Notes: generated by a model not told the origin, from the sequence alone. DNA of 15,198 nucleotides from Darwinimomas sp045600945 (GCA_045600945.1 JAZRYX010000063.1:1-15198); one strand, 5' to 3'; shown: positions 6,560-13,741, counted from the first letter of the stretch. Numbers and translations are program-made.

Positions 6560-7770
6560 CATACGAAAAGGCTCTTGATTATTTAAATATGCATAGATGG
6601 AATAAGACTGTCTTGGGATTGGACCGGACGACGGAGCTGCTTAACAGAGTCGGAAATCCTCATAAGGATCTGAAATTCATTCATGTTGCAGGCACAAACG
6701 GAAAGGGCAGTACCTGTGCGATGGTTGAGTCCATTCTTCGTGCGCAGGGATATAAAACAGGATTTTATCCGAGTCCGTACATTCAGGATTTTCGTGAACG
6801 TATACAGGTAAGCGGGAAAATGATATCGAAAGCCGATCTTACACGCCTTACGGAAATTGTTGCCGAATGTGCAGAAGCGATGGATGAGCACCCTACACAT
6901 TTTGAACTGATCACTGCGATAGGTATGTTATATTTTAAAGAACAAAAATGCGACATAGTTGTACTTGAAGTCGGAATGGGCGGAATCTATGACAGCACAA
7001 ATGTAATCGATGCGCCTGAGGTTGCCGCTATATGCAACATCGGTCTTGACCATACAGAGCATCTTGGAAACACACTTGAAGAAATCACATGGAATAAATG
7101 CGGAATCATCAAACCCGGCTGTTCGGTTGTGTCGTATGATAATCTTCCGTGTGTCATGAAAGTCATTGAAGATACATGCGAGAAGGAAGGCTGTAAGTTA
7201 TACAGGGCGTCAGATGAAGATCCGAAATATGAGATTTCTCTTATAGGACAATATCAGAAGAATAATGAAAGAACCGTGCTTGCGATAGTGAGGGCTTTGC
7301 GGGAAAGAGGATGGAAGATAAGCGAAGATGCCGTTGTGAAGGGTTTGAAAGAAACGGTTTGGCCTGCACGGTTTGAATTGCTTAGAAAGGATCCTGTATT
7401 CATTTTAGATGGAGGACATAATCCGCAGTGTGCACAGGCACTTGCTGAAACACTTGATGAGTACATTCCGGGTAGAAAAGTGATATTTATTATGGGTATG
7501 CTTGCAGACAAAGCATATACAGAGGTGATAAAAATAATCATGCCGTATGCTGCAGGATTCATAACACTTACACCAGACAGTAACAGAGCACTCCCGGCAG
7601 ATAAACTTGCAGATTCAATAAGAAGCCTCGGGGGAAAAGCAACAGTTGCATGTAATGCAAAGGAAGCGATTCAAGAGGCGTATGATACGGGGATGCCTAC
7701 AGTGGCTTTCGGATCGCTGTATATGGCAGGTGACATAAGAAATGAATTCTGTTATACTATTGAACAATAA
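6556..7770 (+). CDS. folC: Folylpolyglutamate synthase / dihydrofolate synthase
   Basis: A Mur-ligase-family ATP-dependent enzyme that adds glutamate to folates, trapping them in the cell; many bacterial forms also make dihydrofolate from dihydropteroate. In its 404 residues I see the P-loop HVAGTNGKGST (43-53), the folate-loop region YPSPYIQDFRERI (71-83, canonical YTSPHL..FRERI), VLEVGMGGIYDSTNVI, NIGLDHTEHLGNTLEEI, the lysine in NKCGIIKPG, and LDGGHNPQCAQAL in the C-terminal domain. The start at 6556 overlaps the folT stop, giving translational coupling. The substitution GMGGIYDSTN for the usual GLGGRLDATN is mild. Next to an uptake subunit, its main job is probably folylpolyglutamate synthesis from salvaged folate; whether it keeps dihydrofolate synthase activity cannot be seen. 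Confidence 0.94.
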   Translation: MTYEKALDYLNMHRWNKTVLGLDRTTELLNRVGNPHKDLKFIHVAGTNGKGSTCAMVESILRAQGYKTGFYPSPYIQDFRERIQVSGKMISKADLTRLTEIVAECAEAMDEHPTHFELITAIGMLYFKEQKCDIVVLEVGMGGIYDSTNVIDAPEVAAICNIGLDHTEHLGNTLEEITWNKCGIIKPGCSVVSYDNLPCVMKVIEDTCEKEGCKLYRASDEDPKYEISLIGQYQKNNERTVLAIVRALRERGWKISEDAVVKGLKETVWPARFELLRKDPVFILDGGHNPQCAQALAETLDEYIPGRKVIFIMGMLADKAYTEVIKIIMPYAAGFITLTPDSNRALPADKLADSIRSLGGKATVACNAKEAIQEAYDTGMPTVAFGSLYMAGDIRNEFCYTIEQ

Positions 7771-7791
7771 TTATACATAGGAGAATCACAC

Positions 7792-8154
7792 ATGGGTCAG
7801 GATAGTTTTGAGTTATTGGATATGATTTGTCTGTTCGCATCCGCGGCAGTAATCGTAATGGGATTTCTTGAAATCAGGAATAAAACTCTTGTCGGAAGAA
7901 AGAACAACAATGACTACACTGAGGAATCGCAAAAGAAATTGGCTGCCATTGAAGGTCCTCTTTATATTTGTATAGGTGTAATGGGCATACTTACGGCACT
8001 TGCCGGCGGACTTGCAGTCTTGCCGCAGGTATTATACTGGCCGTTTCTTATCGTGGCTCTTTCATTGATCGTGGCAGATGCGGTACTTATAAAAAAGATA
8101 TTGGTTCCGAAAAACAAGTTCAGCGGAGTCGATATTCATAAGAAACTGAAATAG
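7792..8154 (+). CDS. Small three-helix membrane protein, function unknown
   Basis: I do not recognise a characterised family. The 120 residues hold three hydrophobic helices (about 9-27, 56-77 and 80-101). A charged loop (RNKTLVGRKNNNDYTEESQK, 29-48) lies between the first two, and the C-terminus is basic (KNKFSGVDIHKKLK). This layout resembles small Bacillota membrane proteins of the DUF3784 kind, but the match is only by general appearance. It has a good AGGAGA ribosome site 21 bp after folC and is the last gene before the hairpin at 8159, so it is the distal member of the pro-trx-fol operon. No catalytic motif is visible. Confidence 0.75.
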   Translation: MGQDSFELLDMICLFASAAVIVMGFLEIRNKTLVGRKNNNDYTEESQKKLAAIEGPLYICIGVMGILTALAGGLAVLPQVLYWPFLIVALSLIVADAVLIKKILVPKNKFSGVDIHKKLK

Positions 8155-8158
8155 AAAT

Positions 8159-8184
8159 TAAAGCAGCTCGGTTGAGCTGCTTTA
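8159..8184 (+). terminator. Hairpin terminator ending the pro-trx-fol operon
   Basis: A perfect 11-bp stem (8159-8169 with 8174-8184; core AAAGCAGCTC/GAGCTGCTTT) and a GGTT loop begin 5 nt after the stop codon. The downstream tract is mixed A/T (ATATATATTTAAC) rather than pure T, so termination may be partial. The stem would also fold on the minus strand. Confidence 0.65.
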
Positions 8185-8191
8185 TATATAT

Positions 8192-8220
8192 TTAACATTG
8201 TATTTTTGTTTTACTATGTT
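8192..8220 (+). promoter_or_regulatory. Weak candidate promoter for the family 2 glycosyltransferase
   Basis: TTAACA (8192-8197), a 17-bp spacer and TATGTT (8215-8220). The -35 is one mismatch and the -10 two mismatches from consensus. The start would be near 8227, only a few bases before ATG 8232, which argues against it unless the message is nearly leaderless. Readthrough of the hairpin is the alternative. Confidence 0.3.
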
Positions 8221-8231
8221 TGGGAAAAAAT

Positions 8232-8927
8232 ATGGATAAAATAGCAATACTGGTGCCTTGTTATAACGAGAGCCTTACAGTAAAAAAGGTAATTGATGAC
8301 TGGAGAAAAGAACTTCCGGAAGCAGTTATTTATGTTTACGATAATAATTCTGATGATGATACTGCAGAGATTGCAAAAAATGCAGGAGCAGTAGTCAGAT
8401 ATGAAAACAAACGGGGAAAAGGCAATGTCGTCAGAAGAATGTTCCGTGAAATTGATGCAGAATGTTATATCATGACAGATGGAGATGATACTTATTCCCC
8501 ATGTCTTGCCCGGAAAATGGCTGAAGAAGTTTTGTATAATGGTGTAGATATGGTTATCGGAGACAGGTCGTCTTCAACATATTTCAAAAATAACAACAGA
8601 AGATTTCACTGTTTCGGTAATAAGATAGTTAGATTTTTTATTAATCATATGTTTCATTCAGATATAAAGGATATAATGACCGGATGCAGAGCTTTCAGTT
8701 ATCGGTTTGTAAAATCATTTCCGGCTACATCTGAAGGATTTGAGATAGAAACAGAAATGACGATATATGCCATTGATAGGAATATGAGTATAAAATCAAT
8801 CGAGGTTGAGTACCGGGATCGTCCTGAAGGCAGTAATTCCAAGCTCAATACAGTGCCGGACGGAATAAGAGTCATTAAAACTATTATTTCTATGTATATA
8901 GAAGTACTATTTAGAATGCTGCGTTAA
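8232..8927 (+). CDS. Family 2 glycosyltransferase, dolichol/polyprenyl-phosphate sugar synthase-like
   Basis: Probably transfers a sugar from a nucleotide sugar to a polyprenyl phosphate at the inner face of the membrane. The 231 residues form a GT-A domain: AILVPCYNES (5-14), VYDNNSDDDT (35-44), RGKGNVVRRMF (61-71), the metal-binding DGDDTY (83-88, equivalent to DADGTY in DPM1 enzymes), MVIGDRSSSTYF, the acceptor-side DIMTGCRAFSYRFVKSFP (147-164), EGFEIETEMTIYA and VEYRDRPEGSNSKLN. There is no C-terminal transmembrane domain, so it is the short, peripheral type. ATG 8232 is preferred over a TTG at 8220 because the protein then begins MDKIAILVPCYNE; the ribosome site (GGGA) is weak for both. 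It converges with the GT-C-like membrane protein, which could use its lipid-linked sugar as donor. Confidence 0.85.
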   Translation: MDKIAILVPCYNESLTVKKVIDDWRKELPEAVIYVYDNNSDDDTAEIAKNAGAVVRYENKRGKGNVVRRMFREIDAECYIMTDGDDTYSPCLARKMAEEVLYNGVDMVIGDRSSSTYFKNNNRRFHCFGNKIVRFFINHMFHSDIKDIMTGCRAFSYRFVKSFPATSEGFEIETEMTIYAIDRNMSIKSIEVEYRDRPEGSNSKLNTVPDGIRVIKTIISMYIEVLFRMLR

Positions 8928-10184
8928 GTATGCTTTGGCTCTTTCGTATAAAAACATAATAATAAACGGGATGGCCAGATGAAGCGGATACACATAACGA
9001 AAATCCTCAGCGGGAGCACTTAAAAGCAGGGTTAAAAATATAATCAGCAGCGGGGACAGGCACAATCTGCATTTTTTGCAAAGAATAAAAGTCAGCACAG
9101 TCAGAAGTACCAGCACACCGCTATTGTATATTGGATTTTCGGGACTGATACAATCATCAAGAAATTTCTTTACATCATTGTGTCCGCTTTGATCATCAAG
9201 CGTATGCCAGGTATCTGTTTCTGTTATCAGCCAAAAAGTACAAGTCTGATTTACCCAGGCTTTAATATATTCATGTGGATGATCAATACCTAACTTAATA
9301 TAATTCTCAAAGAACTCACCTATATGACTTTCCAGAAATTCATCATTAAAATCCGGAGAAAACTTTATCGGATCAGGACTTTTAGGCTTATACAGTTTAA
9401 CTGCTTCTTCACTTGGAATTATCGAGTCAAAAAATTCCTTTTCTTCCCCTAAATCAGCATATTTTGCAGTATAGGCAACCTGCTGAATGGGAATTGAAAT
9501 AGTTTCGGAAAAATGAGTGTGTTGTATCGGAAGTATGCTTTTAGCAATAAGGCAACCGATAATTGCAACACCACATATGACAAAATATTTACGTAGGCTT
9601 TTTTCTTTAATAAGAAATACAATAATGAGAACAAGACTTATAAATATTCCGTTCTTACGCAGAAACGCAACTAATATCAGCATAGCACTCATTAAAACAG
9701 GTTTGGGTTTATCCTTTATAAGTTCAATAATTAATACAAGTACCAGCACTCCAAACAAAGTGTCTTTCCAATGAGAAAGGGAGTATTGAATAATTAACGG
9801 ATTTATCAGGAAAAACAACAGACAAAGTACAGTGGCAATTTTATTGTTGAATATTTTGTGAAAGCTGATTACTGCATAAGACAGGCATATTGCAACAATT
9901 ACAAGCTGCACAAAACATACAACACTAAGAGCAAGAGTGTCTGAGCCACCTAAACATTTAATAGGAGTGACAAAAATCCAATAGAAAAACGGATAGATCA
10001 GAGTGTGATGATCATTAAGGCCGGTGTATCTAAAGGAATTATTATAACAGGTATGCCCTAATATCATGTTATATATATCAGTCAGATCGTTATCAAATAA
10101 ACCCGGCAGGAAAATAATATAAAAAGGCAACCAACATATCAGAAATAGAGGTAAAAGATATTTAAACTTTATAAATTTATCCAT
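8907..10184 (-). CDS. Multi-pass membrane protein resembling GT-C glycosyltransferases (DUF6020-like)
   Basis: A 425-residue integral membrane protein with about ten hydrophobic segments. A large non-membrane stretch (about residues 235-350) lies before the last two or three helices. The first loop carries an acidic motif, FLPGLFDNDLTDIYNMILGH (26-45), followed by a HHTLIYPFFYW segment. This resembles the catalytic Asp loop and the following His-Pro region of lipid-phosphate-sugar-dependent GT-C enzymes such as the DUF6020 family. A probable role is transfer of a sugar from a polyprenyl-phosphate donor to a glycan or protein outside the membrane; donor and acceptor are unknown. Its last 21 bp overlap the 3' end of the convergent glycosyltransferase. 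It lies 39 bp after the lacI-type gene on the same strand without an obvious terminator or strong ribosome site, so low-level co-transcription with it is possible. It looks more A+T-rich than its neighbours. Confidence 0.65.
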   Translation of the reverse strand: MDKFIKFKYLLPLFLICWLPFYIIFLPGLFDNDLTDIYNMILGHTCYNNSFRYTGLNDHHTLIYPFFYWIFVTPIKCLGGSDTLALSVVCFVQLVIVAICLSYAVISFHKIFNNKIATVLCLLFFLINPLIIQYSLSHWKDTLFGVLVLVLIIELIKDKPKPVLMSAMLILVAFLRKNGIFISLVLIIVFLIKEKSLRKYFVICGVAIIGCLIAKSILPIQHTHFSETISIPIQQVAYTAKYADLGEEKEFFDSIIPSEEAVKLYKPKSPDPIKFSPDFNDEFLESHIGEFFENYIKLGIDHPHEYIKAWVNQTCTFWLITETDTWHTLDDQSGHNDVKKFLDDCISPENPIYNSGVLVLLTVLTFILCKKCRLCLSPLLIIFLTLLLSAPAEDFRYVYPLHLAIPFIIMFLYERAKAYLTQHSK

Positions 10185-10223
10185 TATAACCAGATTCCTA
10201 TTTTGTCCATCGGCCGAAAGCCG

Positions 10224-11240
10224 TTATTTTAATTTCTTTACAGATCCTCTTTCGAGTATGCTTGGTTTTATCATTGTAATTTTCTGATAAGGTTCATCAT
10301 TAATTATCGCATGGAGTATCTCAACGGATTTTGCACCGAGTTCCTCTTTGTTAAACGACATAGTTGAGAGAGGCGGGTCGATGTATCGACTTACGAGAAG
10401 ATCATCAACGCTCACTATGCTGAGGTCTTCCGGAATTGAGTATCCGTGGCGCTTGGCAGCATTTACAAGATTAACAGAGAATGCATCGCCTGTGCAGAAA
10501 AATGCTGTCGGTACATTGAACCTTCCTTCCACAAGAGAATCGAAAAATTCACCCGCTGCGGTTGCTGAGAAATCTATTCCACCTATCCACGCGGGATTGC
10601 AGGCAAGTCCCTCATCACGCATAGCGTCTATATAACCGTTAAATGTTGATTCGTGAAGTTCATGAGGAGTTGATGATCCTATGTACCCGATATCTTTATG
10701 ACCCATCTTTGCAAGATATTGCGTAGCGTTGTAACTTGCCTGATAGTAATCAACTTCAATCAGAGGGAGATTACCGTCTTTTTTAACATGTGAATCAACA
10801 CATACGAATGGTATGTTTTCCTGCTGAAGCAGAGAGATGAATGAAGGATCTTCAACCTGTGAGAGTATGAGACCGTCACAGTCTTTACTGTGAATTGATT
10901 CCATTAACTGTGTAACGTCCCATGTACGATCGATGAATGTGAACATGACGGAGTAACCGAGCTTTTTGCAGCTTGCGAAGATTCCGTACATGATCTCGAG
11001 CGCAAACTGATTAAAGATAGCCTGCTGATGCCAATACAGCACAACGTGAATGGTAAAACTCCTGCCGAGGTTTAGTCGTCTTGTATGAACATTTGGTGTG
11101 AATCCGGTAGAAGAGATTATTTCTTTAACGCGCAATCTGGTTTCTTCACTAACACCCGGCTTATCATTTAGTACAAAAGAAACAGCAGTTGTACTAACAC
11201 CTGCCAAGCGTGCAATGTCTCTTATAGTTAAATTTGCCAT
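10224..11240 (-). CDS. LacI-family transcriptional regulator
   Basis: A DNA-binding repressor controlled by a sugar-like effector. Residues 4-50 are the LacI headpiece, TIRDIARLAGVSTTAVSFVL, with NDKPGVSEETRLRVKEII and the hinge that follows (GFTPNVHTRRLN). Residues about 62-335 are a periplasmic-binding-protein-like effector and dimer domain (DCDGLILSQ, GYIGSS, IPEDLSIVSVDD, PPLSTMSFNKEELGAKSVEIL). The 338 residues are standard length. It starts at ATG 11240 behind AAAGGAGA. It is divergent from the aminotransferase/isomerase/ABC operon, so that operon is its likely target and the effector a substrate or intermediate of that pathway. An inverted repeat within its own promoter suggests autoregulation. 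The substitution of Leu/Phe for the canonical SxTVSR-type hinge context is minor; the effector cannot be predicted. Confidence 0.93.
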   Translation of the reverse strand: MANLTIRDIARLAGVSTTAVSFVLNDKPGVSEETRLRVKEIISSTGFTPNVHTRRLNLGRSFTIHVVLYWHQQAIFNQFALEIMYGIFASCKKLGYSVMFTFIDRTWDVTQLMESIHSKDCDGLILSQVEDPSFISLLQQENIPFVCVDSHVKKDGNLPLIEVDYYQASYNATQYLAKMGHKDIGYIGSSTPHELHESTFNGYIDAMRDEGLACNPAWIGGIDFSATAAGEFFDSLVEGRFNVPTAFFCTGDAFSVNLVNAAKRHGYSIPEDLSIVSVDDLLVSRYIDPPLSTMSFNKEELGAKSVEILHAIINDEPYQKITMIKPSILERGSVKKLK

Positions 11241-11271
11241 AAAATCTCCTTTACCAGTTTAGTAAGAACAG

Positions 11272-11300
11272 ATTATAAAGCAACTTTAGTTAAGTTGCAA
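11272..11300 (-). promoter_or_regulatory. Sigma-A promoter of the lacI-type gene
   Basis: Read on the minus strand: -35 TTGCAA (11295-11300), a 17-bp spacer and a perfect TATAAT (11272-11277). The start should fall near 11265, about 25 nt before the ATG at 11240. The -35 and spacer are covered by the 11280-11298 inverted repeat. Confidence 0.7.
11280..11298. promoter_or_regulatory. Inverted repeat, probable operator inside the lacI promoter
   Basis: GCAACTT (11280-11286) and AAGTTGC (11292-11298) are perfect 7-bp arms around the 5-bp centre TAGTT. The 19-bp length and two-fold symmetry fit a LacI-family dimer. Its position across the spacer and part of the -35 would block RNA polymerase. It lacks the central CG of many LacI sites. 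Assignment to the adjacent regulator is inference from position. Confidence 0.6.
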
Positions 11301-11370
11301 TAGTTTTTTCTAAACTAATTAAGTAAAATAGTTTTTTTGATTGGGCATATTATCAAAGTGTGAGTGCTTT

Positions 11371-11391
11371 TTTTGTACACGATGCACAAAA
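11371..11391. promoter_or_regulatory. Imperfect 21-bp palindrome in the divergent control region
   Basis: The half-sites TTTTGTACAC (11371-11380) and ATGCACAAAA (11382-11391) flank a central G; 8 of 10 positions pair (mismatches at 11377/11385 and 11380/11382). It contains an off-centre CG like catabolite-response or LacI-type operators but does not match the cre consensus cleanly. It lies about 35 bp upstream of the -35 of the forward promoter and does not share sequence with the 11280-11298 repeat. Confidence 0.4.
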
Positions 11392-11425
11392 TATTTAAGG
11401 GTTTATACTAAAAGACTAAAAATTA

Positions 11426-11454
11426 TTGACTTAAAATCGACTAAATTTTAAACT
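11426..11454 (+). promoter_or_regulatory. Predicted promoter of the aminotransferase-isomerase-ABC operon
   Basis: TTGACT (11426-11431), a 17-bp spacer and TAAACT (11449-11454). The start should be near 11461, giving a leader of about 72 nt before ATG 11533. Three ACTAAA hexamers (11407, 11415 and 11440) lie on or just upstream of it, and an ATCGAC core sits in the spacer. Confidence 0.5.
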
Positions 11455-11517
11455 ACTAACATGGTTTATCAGCATAGTTTCGGACATTTATCTGATGCCC
11501 GGACTTTATGTAATTTT

Positions 11518-11524
11518 AAGGAGG
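11518..11524 (+). promoter_or_regulatory. Strong ribosome binding site deciding the aminotransferase start
   Basis: AAGGAGG, a perfect Shine-Dalgarno sequence 8 nt before ATG 11533. An in-frame ATG at 11461 has no such site and coincides with the predicted transcription start. Confidence 0.85.
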
Positions 11525-11532
11525 AATATAAA

Positions 11533-12813
11533 ATGTCAGAGCAGTTAGCAATTCATGGCGGACCAAAGGCCAAGACTACTCCTAACTTCCCTATGTATCC
11601 GGGTGGTTTGGAGATCGGAGAAGCAGAGAAGAAAGAAGTAATGGAAGTTCTTGATAACAAGTACTTATTCCGTTACTACGGACCGGCAGGAGCAGAGTCA
11701 AAGGTTAAGAAATTTGAGCAGGCATTTGCAAAGAAGATGGGATCAAAGTTCTGTCTTGCAACAAGTTCATGTACAGGTGCTCTTCTTTCAGCTATGACGG
11801 CTGTAGGCATCGGCCCCGGTGATGAAGTTATCGTCCCGGGTTATACATTCTTCGCATCATGCGCAACTATCGTTGGTGCAAAGGCCATCCCGGTTATCGC
11901 GGAAGTTGATGAAACACTTACACTTGATCCTGATGATGTTTTAAAGAAGATCACACCTTCAACAAAGGGTATCGTTTGCGTTCATATGCGCGGTGTTCCT
12001 TGTGACATGGACAGAATCATGAAGATCGCAAAGGATCACAACCTTGTAGTTATCGAGGACTGTGCTCAGGCATGCGGTGCTACATATCACGGACAGTACG
12101 TAGGTACATTCGGTGATGCAGGATGCTTCTCATTCCAGTATCATAAGACAATCACAGCCGGTGAGGGCGGTGCAGTTCTTTGCCAGGATCAGAGAGTTTA
12201 CGATCGTGCGTGCTCATATCATGATACAGCTGCTTGCTGGAGACCTGATCGTTTTGCTGAGCAGAGATATGAAGGCGAGCTTTTCTGCGGATCAAACTTC
12301 CGTATGGGCGAGCTTGCAGGTGCAGTTATGTGCGCACAGCTTGACAGACTTGATTACCTCAATGAGGCAATGCGTCGTCATCTTGCAATCATCAAAGAAG
12401 ATATTAAGGATACAAAGGGTATCAAGGTTCGTCCTTGCAATGATGAAGCGGGCGACACAGGTATCTGCCTTATGTTCTTCCTTGACAGCAAAGAGAAGGT
12501 TGCTCCTTTCTGTGAGGCACTCAATGCTGAAGGTGTTAATGCAGCAGGTGTATTCAATGCAGGTATTCCGGATTGGCATATCTATGCTCACTGGAAACAT
12601 GTTCTTAACGAGAAGACACCTACAGATGTTAAGTGTCCGTGGGATTGCCCATATCACAAAGCACAGCCGGTTAAGTATTCAGAGGATATGAACCCGAATA
12701 CACTTGGTTATCTCGGACGTGTTGTTCATCTTGATCTGCCGGCACAGATGACAGACGAAGATGCTCATATGATCGCAAAGGCAATCAATAAGGTTGCTGC
12801 AGAGCTTGCATAA
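11533..12813 (+). CDS. DegT/DnrJ/EryC1/StrS-family PLP-dependent aminotransferase
   Basis: A fold-type I aminotransferase of the family that aminates keto groups on sugars and cyclitols. The 426 residues from ATG 11533 carry the full signature: SCTGALLSAMTAVGIGPGDE (79-98), VPGYTFFASC (101-110), VVIEDCAQACGATYHG (172-187, with D176 and Q179), FGDAGCFSFQYHKTITAGEG (193-212, with K205 as the PLP-binding lysine) and GSNFRMGELAGAVMCAQLDR. The N-terminus (LAIHGGPKAKTTPNFPMYPG) resembles the scyllo-inosose/deoxy-scyllo-inosose aminotransferase branch (StsC/BtrR type) more than the nucleotide-sugar branch, but that is by eye. The many cysteines (for example SSC, ASC, DCAQAC, ACW, FCG) are unusual. 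It is the first gene of an operon with a sugar-isomerase-like barrel and an ABC sugar importer, so a role in using or forming an amino sugar or amino cyclitol is inferred. Confidence 0.88.
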   Translation: MSEQLAIHGGPKAKTTPNFPMYPGGLEIGEAEKKEVMEVLDNKYLFRYYGPAGAESKVKKFEQAFAKKMGSKFCLATSSCTGALLSAMTAVGIGPGDEVIVPGYTFFASCATIVGAKAIPVIAEVDETLTLDPDDVLKKITPSTKGIVCVHMRGVPCDMDRIMKIAKDHNLVVIEDCAQACGATYHGQYVGTFGDAGCFSFQYHKTITAGEGGAVLCQDQRVYDRACSYHDTAACWRPDRFAEQRYEGELFCGSNFRMGELAGAVMCAQLDRLDYLNEAMRRHLAIIKEDIKDTKGIKVRPCNDEAGDTGICLMFFLDSKEKVAPFCEALNAEGVNAAGVFNAGIPDWHIYAHWKHVLNEKTPTDVKCPWDCPYHKAQPVKYSEDMNPNTLGYLGRVVHLDLPAQMTDEDAHMIAKAINKVAAELA

Positions 12814-12825
12814 ATATATATTATT

Positions 12826-12872
12826 GCTAAGAGTCGGACCCCAAACGGCGCCGGCTCTTTGCGGTTTTTTTT
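12826..12872 (+). terminator. Intercistronic terminator-like hairpin
   Basis: AAGAGTCGG (12829-12837) pairs with CCGGCTCTT (12851-12859), one G-U, extended by two more pairs across one T-T mismatch (12826-12828 with 12860-12862). Eight T residues follow at 12865-12872. It lies between two genes of one apparent operon, so it is probably a partial terminator that lowers downstream expression or defines 3' ends. Confidence 0.6.
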
Positions 12873-12905
12873 ACAGAATAAAGATAGAAAGGATATCTGA
12901 TAATT

Positions 12906-13664
12906 ATGAAATATTCACTTTGTATAGAGCCTGTATGGGAGAAGGTTGATTTTTATGACAGGATCAAACTTGCCAAAGAAGTAGGCATGGATGCAATTGA
13001 GTTTTGGGATCCGGCTGATTATGACTGCAAAAAGATCGGTAATATTGCAGCTAATGCGGGCATTCCGATTTCAGACTGTTGCATCAACAAGGCATGGACA
13101 ATCAGAATGAGCTGGCCGTGGGAAGTTGTAGGACCAAACGTTGATCTTTCACTCAACTATGCAGAAGATCTTGGAACAAAGACTCTTATCGGACTTTCAG
13201 ACGACCTTAAGGGACATGCAGATTGCGAGAAGATAGCTCTTATCGAAAATCTTAAGAGAGCAGCTGAGAAGGCAGAGAAGAAAGGTGTTACAATCGTTCT
13301 CGAGGCACTTAACTCAAACTATAATCATAAAGGTTACTGGCTTGATTCGGCATACGTAGGATTTGAGATAGTAAAAGCAGTTAACTCACCTAACATAAAG
13401 CTTCTTTATGATGTATATCATATGCAGCTTATGGAAGGTAATCTTATCAATACTATTACGGATAATATCAAACTCATCGGACATTTCCACAGTGCAGGTG
13501 TTCCGGGACGTAATGAGCTTAGAGGAACAGAAGTTAACTATCCTGCAGTTATCGCAGCAGCAGAGAAAGCCGGATATGATAAGTACTTCGGATTCGAGTA
13601 CTGGCCGACATTTGATGATACGGAGTCAGTTAAGGATAACCTTGCATACGTAAAGGGTAACTGA
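12906..13664 (+). CDS. Hydroxypyruvate isomerase-like sugar isomerase/epimerase (AP-endonuclease-2 TIM barrel)
   Basis: A cytoplasmic TIM-barrel enzyme of the superfamily that contains Hyi, tagatose epimerase-type enzymes and the inosose enzymes IolE and IolI. The 252 residues are Hyi length. Probable metal ligands by analogy with Hyi are E133 (VLEALN), D169 (LYDVYHMQ), H195 (GHFHSAGVPGR) and E231 (FGFEYWPT). The AGVPGRNE..GTEVNYP segment (197-212) is the Hyi hallmark. In E. coli Hyi the third ligand is a glutamine in the sequence GHIQ; here it is His, as in other isomerases of the superfamily. A TIRMSWPW segment near 65-72 is likely to shape the substrate pocket. The ribosome site (AAAGGA) is about 12 nt from the ATG, a little far. 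The substrate is unknown: Hyi-like annotation does not prove hydroxypyruvate, and the adjacent aminotransferase suggests a sugar or cyclitol ketone. Confidence 0.85.
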   Translation: MKYSLCIEPVWEKVDFYDRIKLAKEVGMDAIEFWDPADYDCKKIGNIAANAGIPISDCCINKAWTIRMSWPWEVVGPNVDLSLNYAEDLGTKTLIGLSDDLKGHADCEKIALIENLKRAAEKAEKKGVTIVLEALNSNYNHKGYWLDSAYVGFEIVKAVNSPNIKLLYDVYHMQLMEGNLINTITDNIKLIGHFHSAGVPGRNELRGTEVNYPAVIAAAEKAGYDKYFGFEYWPTFDDTESVKDNLAYVKGN

Positions 13665-13689
13665 TAACAGACAGGACACACATCAGCAG

Positions 13690-13719
13690 TATATTAGCCG
13701 CAAAGAGCGGTTTAATATA
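13690..13719 (+). other. Stem-loop upstream of the binding-protein gene
   Basis: The left arm TATATTAGCCGC (13690-13701) pairs with 13707-13719 (12 bp, one G-U and one bulged T at 13713) around the loop AAAGA. No T-run follows, so it is not a standard terminator. It lies 22 nt before the start codon and just before AGGAGG, where it could protect the downstream message from decay or mark a processing site. Confidence 0.55.
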
Positions 13720-13741
13720 AAATAATTAGGAGGAAACTTAA

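Noticed and set aside
8220..8231. TTG start for the glycosyltransferase
   Set aside because: Adds only MGKN before a natural MDKIAILVPCYNE start and overlaps the candidate -10; ATG 8232 is preferred.
10211..10223. Terminator between the LacI gene and the GT-C-like gene
   Set aside because: Only a 4-bp stem (CGGC/GCCG) with no T-run on the minus strand, so it is too weak to call.
11461..11532. In-frame ATG 11461 as start of the aminotransferase
   Set aside because: It sits at the predicted transcription start without a ribosome site, and the extra 24 residues are not family-like; AAGGAGG at 11518 fixes ATG 11533.
12113..12691. Long alternate-frame ORF inside the aminotransferase gene
   Set aside because: It is a shadow of the strongly codon-biased true frame and has no ribosome site or recognisable domain.
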